Of a stretch of 64,000 bases of DNA, positions 50,375 through 59,866 are shown piece by piece (position 1 is the first letter of the stretch; each line of letters opens with the position of its first letter). A program made the translations under genes and the position numbers. The stretch is from Caballeronia cordobensis (GTDB taxonomy: Bacteria > Pseudomonadota > Gammaproteobacteria > Burkholderiales > Burkholderiaceae). Under the pieces are notes generated by a model, which ran no database searches, was not told where the DNA came from, and saw only the letters and a list, made by a program, of their open reading frames with translations. The DNA is taken from the NCBI RefSeq assembly GCF_001544575.2, contig NZ_FCNY02000009.1, positions 124,001 to 188,000 on the forward strand, given 5' to 3'.

Positions 50375-50423
50375 GGAAGCGGTACATCCAGGGCTCAATT
50401 GCGCTCTGGAGCAGAAGAGGCGC

Positions 50424-50439
50424 GCCCGAGCGATCGGGC
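50424..50439 (+). terminator. Hairpin between secreted-protein genes
   Basis: GCCCGA-GCGA-TCGGGC is a perfect 6-bp stem in a longer imperfect one (GAG...CTC), followed by CCGTCTCTCCCTTT. It may be a weak terminator between the genes at 49370 and 50528. Confidence 0.45.
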
Positions 50440-50527
50440 CGTCTCTCCCTTTGAAGGGTTGGCTCTGAAAGACTGGTCCCGGAGAGTCAACCCTCGTTTT
50501 CCCGCTTAGGTTTGCATGAGGCAGGCG

Positions 50528-51154
50528 ATGAAAAGTCAGAAGAAAACAGCGGCCATCGCGCTCGCGGCGGCAGCGATGATCTCGATGATGCCGATGCACG
50601 CACACGCCGACGCCAGCGGCGGCCTGATCTGGGCCGCGAACCCGGCGGGGGTGCAGGCGATGCCCGACGCGCAGGCGCTCGCGCTCTTGCCTTCGAGCGG
50701 TTACGTGCCCTTGGAGACCGCGGGCGGCAAGTGCCTGCTCGTCGCGCGGCGCGGCACGAAGATCGTCGCGGTGGAGCTGTCGCCGCTTGCGATCGGCACG
50801 AAGATCATCGGATGGAAGCCGCAGGAAATCGACATGAGCACGCTCACGTCGAAGTGGGGCTACGTGCCGCCGAAATCGTCGATCGATACGAAGAGCTTCG
50901 GCAATCCCGTCACGAACACGCTCTCCGCGCAGAGCAAGACCGATACGTCGAAGGGCGGAACGTTCGCGCGCGCGAGCAGCTGGAGCAACGGCAACGTGGA
51001 AGCGCATAGCAGCGCGATCGCCTCGGCCAACGGCGAGACGGAAGCCGCCGAATCCGTGACGGTGAACGGCAAGACGTATCGCAAATACAGCCATTTCAAG
51101 CCGGCCACGGCAGACGCGCCGGTCGCGGCATCGGACGAATATTTCTGTCAGTGA
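50528..51154 (+). CDS. Secreted hypothetical protein of Ser/Asn-rich cluster
   Basis: 208 aa from ATG 50528 with AGG upstream; ATG 50516 is in frame but less well placed. The signal peptide ends MHAHADA. The mature part starts GGLIWAANPAGVQAMPDAQAL, contains a structured middle (GKCLLVARRGTKIVAVELSPLAIG, IIGWKPQEIDMSTLTSKWGYVPP) and a Ser/Ala/Asn-rich stretch (ASSWSNGNVEAHSSAIASANG), then ends EYFCQ. Two Cys could pair. Function unknown. Its 3' end faces the sensor-kinase gene 16 bp away. Confidence 0.7.
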   Translation: MKSQKKTAAIALAAAAMISMMPMHAHADASGGLIWAANPAGVQAMPDAQALALLPSSGYVPLETAGGKCLLVARRGTKIVAVELSPLAIGTKIIGWKPQEIDMSTLTSKWGYVPPKSSIDTKSFGNPVTNTLSAQSKTDTSKGGTFARASSWSNGNVEAHSSAIASANGETEAAESVTVNGKTYRKYSHFKPATADAPVAASDEYFCQ

Positions 51155-51170
51155 AGCGCGCGGGCGCGCC

Positions 51171-52664
51171 TCATGTCGCGGCGGATTTCGTTTCGACGAC
51201 CGGCGGAACCGGCAGCGCCACATCGTGCGTGGGCCGCGTCTCGTTGCCGAAACGCGCGACCGAGAACGAGAACGTGTTGATGCCGTTCGTGCTCGTCGCG
51301 GACACCGTGCCGCGATGCATCTCCGCCACCGCCTTGACGATGGCGAGCCCGAGGCCGTGATTCTCGCGGCTGTTCGTGCGCGAACTTTCCGCGCGATAGA
51401 AACGGTCGAAGAGATGCGCCATCACTTGCGGCTGAATCGGCTCGCCCGGATTGGCCACCGCAATGCGCACGCGCCCATGTTCGCGCGTGACCGAGACGGC
51501 GATCGTCGCACCGGGCGCGCAATGCTGAATCGCGTTCATCACGAGATTGGTCAGCGCGCGTCCGAATAGCGACGTGTTGACGAAAGCGCGGGCGTCGCCG
51601 CTTGCGGTCGCACCGACCTGCGCTTCCTCCAGCGGAATCTCGAGAAACTCCAGCGTGCGATTGACTTCCGCCGCGAGCGACACTTCGACGAGCCCCGTCG
51701 CGCGTTCGCCCTGATCGGCGCGCGCCAGAAACAGCATGTCGTTGATGATCGCGCGCACGCGTTCGAACTCTTCGAGATTCGATTGCAGCGTATGACGCAG
51801 TTCGTCGATGGAGCGATCGCGCGTCAACGCCACTTCCGTCTGACCGATGAGGATCGTGACCGGCGTGCGCAATTCGTGCGCGACATCGGCGTTGAAGGAT
51901 TCGAGCCGCCCGTAGGCGTGATCGAGCCGTTCGAGCGCGCCATTGAAGGACTTCGCGAGATCTTCCAGCTCCATCGGCAGCGCGCGCGTATTGAGGCGTT
52001 GCGAGCGGTTGGTCGGGCTCAGCTTCGATGCATCGCGCGTGAGCCGCGTGAGCGGCGCGAGACCGAGGCGCGCGACGGAATAGCTGAGCAGCAGCACCGC
52101 GACGGTCGAGAGCGCCATGAACGCGGCGAGCGCAAGACCGAACGCGCGCATCGTGTGAACGTTGGGCGAACAGTCGATCGCGACGAAGAGCTGCAAGGGC
52201 GGACGGTCCGCGTTCGGCGGAATCGTCAGCGTGGTCATCAGCATGTCGTAGGCGCGGTCTTTGGGGCGAAAGCGTTCATAGCCGCCCAGCACGCGTTTGA
52301 TGACGCGGCCCTCGGGCGGCGCGCCGTACTCGAAGCGCGGGTCATTGCTGGACACGGCGAAGAGCGTGGAGCCGTCGCGCGGCGTGATGTCCGCGAGCTT
52401 CTCTTTGGCGATCTTCCACTTGTCCGGGTTCGATACGTGCGTGACGATGAGCCGCGCAATCTCCGCGCGATTGTCGAGCGAGTCGCGCAAGTGCTGCTCC
52501 AGTTGCACACGCAGCACGAGAAAGAGCCCTGAGCCGACGAGCGAAAACACGAACAGCGCAACGAGCGCGAACATCACGGCGAGACGCCGCGAGATGGAGC
52601 GCTGCGTGCGCGGTTCGTTCGCGTCGCCGCGCTCGTGCGGCGACGACGTCCACTGCGTGTTCAT
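51171..52664 (-). CDS. Sensor histidine kinase (CusS/heavy-metal type)
   Basis: 497 aa. It has one membrane helix at ~27-50 (RRLAVMFALVALFVFSLVGSG), a periplasmic sensor of ~130 residues, and a second helix at ~175-198. HAMP follows (LGLAPLTRLTRDASKL), then the HisKA motif FNADVAHELRTPVTILIGQTE and ATPase motifs NLVMNAIQHC, VANPGEPI and HGLGLAIVKAV. The layout matches CusS/IrlS-type kinases. It is co-translated with the OmpR-type regulator upstream by a 4-base overlap and lies behind the RND efflux operon, which it probably controls. Confidence 0.9.
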   Translation of the reverse strand: MNTQWTSSPHERGDANEPRTQRSISRRLAVMFALVALFVFSLVGSGLFLVLRVQLEQHLRDSLDNRAEIARLIVTHVSNPDKWKIAKEKLADITPRDGSTLFAVSSNDPRFEYGAPPEGRVIKRVLGGYERFRPKDRAYDMLMTTLTIPPNADRPPLQLFVAIDCSPNVHTMRAFGLALAAFMALSTVAVLLLSYSVARLGLAPLTRLTRDASKLSPTNRSQRLNTRALPMELEDLAKSFNGALERLDHAYGRLESFNADVAHELRTPVTILIGQTEVALTRDRSIDELRHTLQSNLEEFERVRAIINDMLFLARADQGERATGLVEVSLAAEVNRTLEFLEIPLEEAQVGATASGDARAFVNTSLFGRALTNLVMNAIQHCAPGATIAVSVTREHGRVRIAVANPGEPIQPQVMAHLFDRFYRAESSRTNSRENHGLGLAIVKAVAEMHRGTVSATSTNGINTFSFSVARFGNETRPTHDVALPVPPVVETKSAAT

Positions 52665-53374
52665 GATGGTCTCGCGTCTTCCCTGGCGTCGCGCGTGTCG
52701 CGGACTTCGCGCACTTCGAGCACGTAGCCCATGCCGCGCACGGTATGCAGCAGTTTCGTGCGGAACGGTCCGTCGAGTTTCGCGCGCAAACGCTTGATCG
52801 CCGTTTCGACGACGTTCGTGTGGCTTTCGAAATCGACTTCCCAGACGAGTTCGGTGATCGCGGTCTTCGACAGGATATCGCCGTGACGGCGCGCGAGCAC
52901 CGAGAGCAGTTGAAACTCTTTCGCGGTGAGATCGAGCCGCACGCCATCGCGCGTCGCGCGCCGGCCGATCAGATCGACATACAGATCGCCCACGGAGATG
53001 AGCGTGGATTCCTGCGCGCGCGTGCGGCGCGCGAGCGCGTGCAACCGCTCGACCAGTTCGAGGAACGAGAAGGGCTTGGTCAGATAATCGTCCGCGCCTT
53101 CGCGCAAGCCGCGCACGCGATCGTTGATGTGATCGCGCGCGGTGAGCATGATGACGGGCGTGGACTTCTGCATGCGCAGCGCCTTCAGCACCGCGAAGCC
53201 GTCGCGTCTTGGCAGCATGACGTCCAGCACGATCACGTCGTAGTCGTATTCGATGGCGAGATGCGTGCCTTCCTCGCCGTCCATCGCGACATCGACGACC
53301 CAGCCTTGCTCGGTCAGGCCCGAGCGCAGGTAGTCCACCACTTTATGTTCGTCTTCGACTATCAGGACTTTCAT
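52661..53374 (-). CDS. OmpR/CusR-type response regulator
   Basis: 237 aa from ATG 53374; a GTG at 53383 is an alternative. Receiver: MKVLIVEDEHKVVDYLRSGL, phospho-acceptor Asp in VIVLDVMLPRRDGF, Thr in MLTARDH and Lys in YLTKPFSFLEL. The C-terminal winged helix is VRLDLTAKEFQLLSVLARRHGD...VRGMGYVLE. It closely follows the CusR/CopR/IrlR pattern of metal- or drug-responsive regulators. It lies downstream of the RND operon on the same strand (97-bp gap) and is coupled to the sensor kinase. Confidence 0.93.
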   Translation of the reverse strand: MKVLIVEDEHKVVDYLRSGLTEQGWVVDVAMDGEEGTHLAIEYDYDVIVLDVMLPRRDGFAVLKALRMQKSTPVIMLTARDHINDRVRGLREGADDYLTKPFSFLELVERLHALARRTRAQESTLISVGDLYVDLIGRRATRDGVRLDLTAKEFQLLSVLARRHGDILSKTAITELVWEVDFESHTNVVETAIKRLRAKLDGPFRTKLLHTVRGMGYVLEVREVRDTRDAREDARPS

Positions 53375-53470
53375 GCCTGGCACCTGTGCGCGTTCAGTGT
53401 GTGCTTACCGTGTTGTTCAACTGCTCACTATACGAGCCTCGCGGGCTTCGTGCTTGTTTTGCTTACGTTT

Positions 53471-54919
53471 CTACTGGGTCTGACGCGTCGAGTCCGCGAT
53501 CTTTTCCGCGTCGTTCGCGTCCCAGCCGCCACCCAGCGCCTTCACCAGCGCCACCGACGTGGTGCGCTGCTGGCCGCGAATCTGCACATCCTGACGCTGG
53601 CTCGTGAGCAATTGCTGCTGCGCGGTGATGACGTCGAGATACGCGACGAGCCCGCCGGAATAACGGTCGTTCGCAAGCGACAGCAAGCGTTGCGCGTCGA
53701 CGACGGCCGCATGCGATTGCTTCGCCGCGCCATCCAGCACCGACAATCCGACGATGCCGTCCTGCACTTGCTGAAACGCGCCGAGCACCGTCTGCCTATA
53801 GTTCGCGACCGCCGCGGCGTATCCTTCGTTGGCGAAATCGACGCCCGCCGCGCGCCGTCCGCCATCGAATACGACCTGGCTCGCCATCGTGCCGATGGTC
53901 CACAAGAGACTCGGCGCGGAAATCAGGCTTGAAAACGCGGTGCTTTCCCAGCCGATCGCGCCGTTCAGCGTGACGCTCGGAAAGAACGCTGCCTTGGCGA
54001 CGCCGATTTGCGCATTGGCCGCGGCCATCGCGCGCTCGGCCGAGGCAACGTCGGGCCTGCGCTGCAGCACGTCGCTGGGCACGCCGAGCGGAATCGGCGG
54101 CAGCGCGGCGTCGTCCAGCGCGGGGGCGATCGAGAATTGCGGTGCGGGCGTGCCGACGAGCGCGGCGATCGCATGCTCGAACTGCGCGCGCTGATTCACG
54201 AGCAGTTGCGCCTGCACGCGCGTCTGGTCGAGCAGCGCCTGCTGCTGCAAGACGTCGAGGCCCGACACGGCGCCCAGATCGTGCTGCGCTTTCACATAGT
54301 CGAGCGCTTTCTTCTGCAGATCGACGGAGCGGTTCAGCACGTCGATTTCCGCATCGAGCTCGCGCATCGAAAAGTAATCGCTCGCGAGATCGGTCGTGAG
54401 CACGAGGCGCGCATTGGCGAGATCGTCGCGCGACTGATCGGCGCTCGCATGCGCGGCTTCCACTTCGCGCCGGATGCGGCCGAAGAGATCGACGTCGTAA
54501 TTGACGCTCGGCGCGAGCTTCAAATCGTTCTGCACTGTGGAACTGCTCGGCGTCGCGTAGTTGGTGACGGGCCGGTTGCGCGATACGCGCGTGCGCGAGG
54601 CGTTCGCGCCGAGATCGACTTCGGGCAGCGCGAGCGCCGATGTTTGTGCGAGCGTCGCGCGGGCCTGCGCGTAATGCGCGCTCGCGGCGGCGAGCGTCTG
54701 ATTCTGCGCGAGCGCCTGCGTTTCGAGGCCGCTCAGCGTGGCGTCGCTGAAAGACTGCCACCAGTCGAGCGCGAGCGGCGCATGCGAAGGCTCGCCCACG
54801 CGCCAGTACGAATCCGTTTTCCAGTCGGGCGGGGTCTCGGCGACGGGTCGGCGATAATCCGGCCCGACCGTGCAGGCCGCGAGCATCGATACCAGCGTGA
54901 GGCAAAGCGCGGCTTTCAT
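53471..54919 (-). CDS. RND efflux outer-membrane lipoprotein (NodT/OprM family)
   Basis: 482 aa. The lipobox SMLAAC places the lipidated Cys at residue 16, followed by TVGPDYRRP, a strict family signature. Two OEP repeats contain the long periplasmic helices and barrel strands (SARVTLNGAIGW-like segment, here FFPSVTLNGAIGWES). It forms the exit duct of the tripartite pump. Its start overlaps the stop of the adaptor gene by 4 bases. Confidence 0.94.
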   Translation of the reverse strand: MKAALCLTLVSMLAACTVGPDYRRPVAETPPDWKTDSYWRVGEPSHAPLALDWWQSFSDATLSGLETQALAQNQTLAAASAHYAQARATLAQTSALALPEVDLGANASRTRVSRNRPVTNYATPSSSTVQNDLKLAPSVNYDVDLFGRIRREVEAAHASADQSRDDLANARLVLTTDLASDYFSMRELDAEIDVLNRSVDLQKKALDYVKAQHDLGAVSGLDVLQQQALLDQTRVQAQLLVNQRAQFEHAIAALVGTPAPQFSIAPALDDAALPPIPLGVPSDVLQRRPDVASAERAMAAANAQIGVAKAAFFPSVTLNGAIGWESTAFSSLISAPSLLWTIGTMASQVVFDGGRRAAGVDFANEGYAAAVANYRQTVLGAFQQVQDGIVGLSVLDGAAKQSHAAVVDAQRLLSLANDRYSGGLVAYLDVITAQQQLLTSQRQDVQIRGQQRTTSVALVKALGGGWDANDAEKIADSTRQTQ

Positions 54920-56139
54920 GATGCGGCCTTGTTGCCCGCCGCGGGCTGAGCGACGACGACATGATCGCCGTCCGCGATCGAATCGCTCGGGTTGATGATG
55001 ACCTTGTCGCTTGCATCGACGCCGCTTTCGATTTCGAGCGATTGCCCGAGATCCTGCGCGATCACGACCTTGTGAAGATGCACGACACCGTTCGCATCCA
55101 CGACCGCGAGACGCGGGCCTTCCGCGCGAAACAGCAGCGCGTTGCCCGGCACGAGCAGGCGCGCATGCGCGGCGGCGGGCAGCGCGACCTGCACATACGC
55201 GCCGGGACGCAGGCGGCCATCGGGATTGGGCAGCGTCACTTCGATCTGCAAGGAGCGCGTGGGCACGTCGATCGCGCCGGAGACATGCGTGATCTTGCCG
55301 TGGAACTGCTCGCCCGGCAGTTCGGCCTGCGTCACGGTCACGTCCTGACCGGCGCGCGCGCTCTGCGCATACGCCTGCGGCATCTGCACGAACACGCGCA
55401 ACGGATCGGACTGCGCGAGCGCGAAGAGCGCGCGGCTCGTGCCGCTGCCCGCATCGATGAGATCGCCCACATCCACGTTGCGCTGCGTGACGACGCCCGC
55501 GAACGGCGCGACGATGCGCTTGAACGATTCGAGCTGACGCAGACGCTTCACATTGGCATCGGCGGCGGCGAGATTCGCGACGTCCTGGTTGTAGGTGCTT
55601 TGACGTTCGTCGAGCTCCTGCTGCGAGACCGCGTCGCGCTCACGCAATTGCTGCCAGCGTTGCAGCGAGCTTTTCGCAAGCCCCAGGCTCGATGCGGTCT
55701 GATCGCGCTGCGCGACCGCCTGCGCGAGCTCCTGATCGATCTCGGGCGTATCGAGATCGGCGAGCAGCTGGCCTTGCTTCACGCGCGCGCCGATATCGAC
55801 ATACCAGTGCAGCAGATAACCCGTCGCGCGTGCGTAGATCGGCGATTCGACAAAGCCGCGCAAGGTGCCCGGCAAGGTCGTTTCACCGCCGCCGTCGGTC
55901 TGCGTGGGCGCGACGACGTTCACGTATTGCTGCGCGTTTTGCTGCGTGCGCGCGGTCATCGAGCGGTTGTGCATCATGTCGCTGACGACGGTGCGCGCGG
56001 CGCCGATCGCGAGCAGCGCGAGCACGATGACGAGCGCGATCTTCGCGCGTTTCCATTCGACATTGCGCGGCGGCAGCGCGGGCCCTTCGTTCGGGTCGCG
56101 TGCGGGAATCGCAAGCGATGCGTGGTTCTTTTCGGTCAT
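54916..56139 (-). CDS. RND efflux periplasmic adaptor (MFP)
   Basis: 407 aa. The N-terminal membrane helix is ~30-48 (KIALVIVLALLAIGAARTV). The lipoyl half-motif GYLLHWYVDIGARVKQGQLLADLDTPEIDQEL is seen in pieces, followed by a coiled-coil hairpin (QLRERDAVSQQELDERQSTY) and beta-barrel parts (VAPFAGVVTQRNVDVGDLI, LPNPDGRLRPGAYVQVAL). It joins the RND permease and the outer-membrane channel. Located between them with a 21-bp gap to the permease. Confidence 0.93.
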   Translation of the reverse strand: MTEKNHASLAIPARDPNEGPALPPRNVEWKRAKIALVIVLALLAIGAARTVVSDMMHNRSMTARTQQNAQQYVNVVAPTQTDGGGETTLPGTLRGFVESPIYARATGYLLHWYVDIGARVKQGQLLADLDTPEIDQELAQAVAQRDQTASSLGLAKSSLQRWQQLRERDAVSQQELDERQSTYNQDVANLAAADANVKRLRQLESFKRIVAPFAGVVTQRNVDVGDLIDAGSGTSRALFALAQSDPLRVFVQMPQAYAQSARAGQDVTVTQAELPGEQFHGKITHVSGAIDVPTRSLQIEVTLPNPDGRLRPGAYVQVALPAAAHARLLVPGNALLFRAEGPRLAVVDANGVVHLHKVVIAQDLGQSLEIESGVDASDKVIINPSDSIADGDHVVVAQPAAGNKAAS

Positions 56140-56160
56140 GTTCGTCTTGATGCCGTGATG

Positions 56161-59100
56161 TCAGTGGTGTCCGCTGCCGTCTTCGAGTTGCGATGGATGC
56201 TTGCGATCCGCGCGGCGGGCGAGGCGCGCATGAATGCCCGCGAAGACGAGCGGCACGAAAAAGAGCGTGGAAACCGTGGCGAACAACAGGCCGCCGATCA
56301 CCGCGCGGCCGAGCGGCGCGTTCTGCTCCGCGCCTTCGCCGAGACCGAGCGCCATCGGCACCATGCCGATGATCATCGCGAACGCGGTCATCAGCACGGG
56401 ACGGATGCGGCTCGCGCCCGCTTCGAGCGCGGCGGTGAGCGGCGGCATGCCGGCATTCAGACGCTGGCGCGCGAACGAAACCATCAGAATGCTGTTTGCG
56501 GTGGCGACGCCCATCGTCATGATCGCGCCGGTGAGCGCGGGCACGGAGAGATGCGTGCCGGTGAGAAAGAGCATCCAGATGATGCCCGCGAGCGCGGCGG
56601 GCAACGCGCTCACGATGATGAGCGGATCGACCCACGACTGGAAGTTCACGACGATCAGGAGATACACGAGCACGATCGCCATGGCGACGCCGAGACCGAG
56701 GCCGACGAACGACGTGCGCATGGTCTCGACCTGTCCGCGCACGACGATCTGGCTGCCGCGCGGAAGCGTCTTGCGTGCTTCATCGACGAGATGGTTCACC
56801 TGCCGCGCGACGCCGCCGAGATCGCGTCCTTCCACGCTGACGAAAAGATCGATCACGGGCCGGATGTTGTAGTGCGTGACCACGGCGAACTGCGTCTGCG
56901 GCGAGAGGCGCACGAGATTGCCGAGCAGTTGCGTGGGACCGTTGAGCGAGGCGGAGACGGGCGTGCGCAGCAATTCGTCGATCGATGAAACCTGATACTG
57001 CGGCGTCTGCACCGCGAGGTTGTATTCGACGCCGTTGCGCGGATTGAACCAGAAACCCGGCGCGGTCTGCGAGCTGCCCGACAGCGAGACGAGCACGTTC
57101 TGCGCGACGTTGCTCGCGGAAAGATTCAGTTGCTGCAAGCGCGTGCGGTCCATTTGCAGATCGATCGCGGGCTCGTCGAGCTTTTGCTGAATGTGCGTAT
57201 CGACATTGCCGGGAATCATGCGGATCTGCTTCATCAGCTTGCTCGCGGCTTCGAAATTCGCCTTGCCGTTCTGCCCTTGAATCTGCACGTCGATGGCGGC
57301 GGGCAAGCCGAAGTTCAGAATCTGCGTGACGATATCCGCCGGCTGAAAGAAGAACTCGACGCCGGGAAAGCGGCGCGGCAAGAGCGCACGCAATTCGTCG
57401 ATGTACTTCTGCGTCGGCGCGTGATTTTCCTTGAGCGCGACCTGAATCTCGCCATCGAGCGTGCCGATCGTGCCCGCGTTGCTGTACGAGAGATTGATGC
57501 CGCTATACGGCAGTCCGAGGTTATCGAGGATCGTCGCGAGCTCGTCTTGCGGCACGATCTGGCGCACGACCTTTTCGACTTCATCGGCGAGCCGCGCGGT
57601 TTCCTCGATGCGCGTGCCGGTGGGCGCGCGCATGTGCATGCGGATATCGCCCGCATCGACGCTCGGGAAGAAGTCTTCGCCGAGCACGAACACGAGGCCC
57701 GCCGAGAGCAGGCAGAAGCCGAGAAAGAGCGTGGCGAAGCGGCGCCGGCGCACGAGCAGCGTCGAGAGAATCACGATATACGCGCCGCGCATGCGCTCGA
57801 AGCCGCGATCGAAACGGCGATGCAGGCGCATGAAGAGATTCGGCTTTGCCTTTGAATCGGGCGCGTGCGCGTGGCCCATCAGGAGCATGGCGAGCGTCGG
57901 CACGAGCGTGCGCGACAGGATGTACGACGCCAGCATCGCGAATACGACGGCTTCGGCCAGCGGCACGAACAGGAATTTGGCGACGCCGGTGAGGAAGAAC
58001 ATCGGCACGAATACGATGCAGATGCACAACGTCGACACCAGCGCGGGCACGGCGATTTCCCCCGCGCCTTCGAGAATCGCGTCGTGCAGATTCGTGCCCA
58101 TGTGCAGATGCCGCTCGATGTTTTCGATCGTCACCGTGGCATCGTCGACGAGAATGCCGACCGCGAGCGCGAGGCCGCCCAGCGTCATGATGTTGATGGT
58201 TTGCCCGAGCGCATGCAGCACGATCAGCGACGAGAGGATCGAAAGCGGAATCGAGATCGCGATGATGCAGGTGCTGCGCCAGTTGCCGAGAAAGAGCAGG
58301 ATCATCGCGGCGGTGAGCGCGGCGGCGATCAGCGCTTCACGTACGACGCCTTGCACGGCCGCCTTCACGAACACGGACTGATCGAAGAGCGCGCTGATCT
58401 TGAGATCCGGCGGCAACGATGCGCGCGCTTGCGGCAACAGATCCTGCAACGTGTTGACGATGGAAAGCGTCGACGCGGTGCCGTTCTTCAGCACGGAGAT
58501 CAGCACGCCGCGCCGGCCGTCCTGCCGCACGACATTGGTCTGCGGCGAGAAGCCGTCGCGCACGTGCGCGACTTCGCGCAGGTACGTGGTCGCGCCGTTG
58601 ATCGTGCGCACCGGGATATCGTTCAGGCCCGCGACGGTCGCGGGCGAGCCGTTCATGTTGATCGTGTATTCCTTCGGGCCGATCTTCGCGGTGCCCGTCG
58701 GCAAGATCAGGTTTTGCGCATTGACGGCCTGCACGACGTCGGTCGGCGTGAGGCCCTTGGCGAGCAGGGCGCGCGTATCGAGATCGACGGAAATAAGGCG
58801 CGTCTTGCCGCCATACGGATAAGGCACGGCCGCGCCGGGAATCGTGACGAGCTGCGGGCGCAGGAAGTTGAGCGCGGTGTCGTTGAGATCCTGTTCCGAC
58901 TGCTTCGGACTCGACAGACCGAGCTGGATCACCGGAATGCTCGACGCCGAATAGCTGATGACGAGCGGCGGCGTCGCGCCCGGCGGCATCTGCTTCAACT
59001 GCGCCTGCTCGACCGCGACGGTCTGCGCGATCGCCGTCTGAATGTTCGCGGTGGGCTGCAAGAAGAGCTTGATGATCGCGATGCCTTGCAGCGATTGCGA

Positions 59101-59346
59101 CTCGATGTGCTCGATGTTGTTCACCGTGGTCGTGAGGCTGCGCTCGTTGACCGACGTGATGCGATTGGCCATGTCCTGCGCGGAGAGGCCTGTGTAGTTC
59201 CAGATGATGCTGACGACGGGAATATCGATTTCGGGCAGCACGTCCACCGGAGTCGTCATCAGGACGAAGGGCGTGGCGAGCAGAATCATGATGGCCATCA
59301 CGATGAACGTGTAGGGCCGTTTAAGCGCAACGTTGACTATCCACAT
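56161..59346 (-). CDS. RND multidrug efflux permease (HAE type)
   Basis: 1061 aa, the usual length. N-terminal WIVNVALKRPYTFIVMAIMI begins helix 1. Proton-relay acidic residues are present in GILVDDATVTIENIERHLHMG, and typical helices such as SIPLSILSSLIVLHALGQTINIMTLGG are seen in pieces. Two large periplasmic loops follow the expected duplication. It is a proton-driven inner-membrane exporter; the sequence suits drug or organic-compound export rather than metal ions. First gene of the operon permease-adaptor-channel, with a two-component system behind it. Confidence 0.95.
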   Translation of the reverse strand: MWIVNVALKRPYTFIVMAIMILLATPFVLMTTPVDVLPEIDIPVVSIIWNYTGLSAQDMANRITSVNERSLTTTVNNIEHIESQSLQGIAIIKLFLQPTANIQTAIAQTVAVEQAQLKQMPPGATPPLVISYSASSIPVIQLGLSSPKQSEQDLNDTALNFLRPQLVTIPGAAVPYPYGGKTRLISVDLDTRALLAKGLTPTDVVQAVNAQNLILPTGTAKIGPKEYTINMNGSPATVAGLNDIPVRTINGATTYLREVAHVRDGFSPQTNVVRQDGRRGVLISVLKNGTASTLSIVNTLQDLLPQARASLPPDLKISALFDQSVFVKAAVQGVVREALIAAALTAAMILLFLGNWRSTCIIAISIPLSILSSLIVLHALGQTINIMTLGGLALAVGILVDDATVTIENIERHLHMGTNLHDAILEGAGEIAVPALVSTLCICIVFVPMFFLTGVAKFLFVPLAEAVVFAMLASYILSRTLVPTLAMLLMGHAHAPDSKAKPNLFMRLHRRFDRGFERMRGAYIVILSTLLVRRRRFATLFLGFCLLSAGLVFVLGEDFFPSVDAGDIRMHMRAPTGTRIEETARLADEVEKVVRQIVPQDELATILDNLGLPYSGINLSYSNAGTIGTLDGEIQVALKENHAPTQKYIDELRALLPRRFPGVEFFFQPADIVTQILNFGLPAAIDVQIQGQNGKANFEAASKLMKQIRMIPGNVDTHIQQKLDEPAIDLQMDRTRLQQLNLSASNVAQNVLVSLSGSSQTAPGFWFNPRNGVEYNLAVQTPQYQVSSIDELLRTPVSASLNGPTQLLGNLVRLSPQTQFAVVTHYNIRPVIDLFVSVEGRDLGGVARQVNHLVDEARKTLPRGSQIVVRGQVETMRTSFVGLGLGVAMAIVLVYLLIVVNFQSWVDPLIIVSALPAALAGIIWMLFLTGTHLSVPALTGAIMTMGVATANSILMVSFARQRLNAGMPPLTAALEAGASRIRPVLMTAFAMIIGMVPMALGLGEGAEQNAPLGRAVIGGLLFATVSTLFFVPLVFAGIHARLARRADRKHPSQLEDGSGHH

Positions 59347-59596
59347 TGAGTCGTTCGGAAGATGCTGGGGAAGGGCGCTGCGAAAGAGGCGAGCAAGGCG
59401 TGCGGTTCGCCATCGGTGTCGCTATGGTAGTGGCCGGGTGCCAACGACAATATGACGTGAATATGGCGCGTCCGTCAGATTAGGCGTTTTGAAAGAAAGC
59501 TTGCGAAAGCGCGCGGTCAGGGCCGCGCGCGTTGTTCAACTGCTTTGGGAATAGCACCGCTTCAATGCAGGTAACGTTCTGCATTGGGCAGCGCCG
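59347..59596. other. Intergenic region between RND operon and DUF4148 gene
   Basis: About 250 bp on which I see no gene. It holds the promoter of the minus-strand RND operon at its left end, with no clear boxes, and the terminator of the DUF4148 gene. Confidence 0.4.
59497..59530 (-). terminator. Terminator of DUF4148 gene
   Basis: GCGCGCGG (59509-59516) and CCGCGCGC (59523-59530) form a perfect 8-bp stem with a 6-nt loop. On the minus strand it is followed by TTTCGCAAGCTTTCTTTC, a T-rich tail. Confidence 0.65.
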
Positions 59597-59866
59597 TTAC
59601 TGCGCGTTCTGCTGCGCCGGGGCCTGGCCGGAAGCGGACGTGCCGTCCGGCGACGCGCCGTAGGCGGTCGATGACTGCAGCTTTTCTTCCGCTGCCTGGA
59701 TGTTGTCCGGATAGAAAGCGTCGCGCTCGGACGGGTTATAGCCCGCCTGCTCGACGCGTTGCAGGTCCTGCTTGACCTGTGCGCGCGTGAGGCCTTCGCT
59801 TTGTGCGAGCGCGGCGAGCGGCGCGGCGGCAAGCGCGACGACGGCGATGCGAGTGATCAGTTTCAT
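59597..59866 (-). CDS. DUF4148 periplasmic protein
   Basis: 89 aa from ATG 59866, with AGGAG upstream; the open frame continues to 59947 without a signal-like start. The signal peptide ends APLAALAQ. The conserved DUF4148 part reads LTRAQVKQDLQRVEQAGYNPSERDAFYPDNIQAAEEKL in pieces. The C-terminus is Ser/Gly/Gln-rich. These small periplasmic proteins are very common and multi-copy in Burkholderia relatives; role unknown. Monocistronic. Confidence 0.88.
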   Translation of the reverse strand: MKLITRIAVVALAAAPLAALAQSEGLTRAQVKQDLQRVEQAGYNPSERDAFYPDNIQAAEEKLQSSTAYGASPDGTSASGQAPAQQNAQ

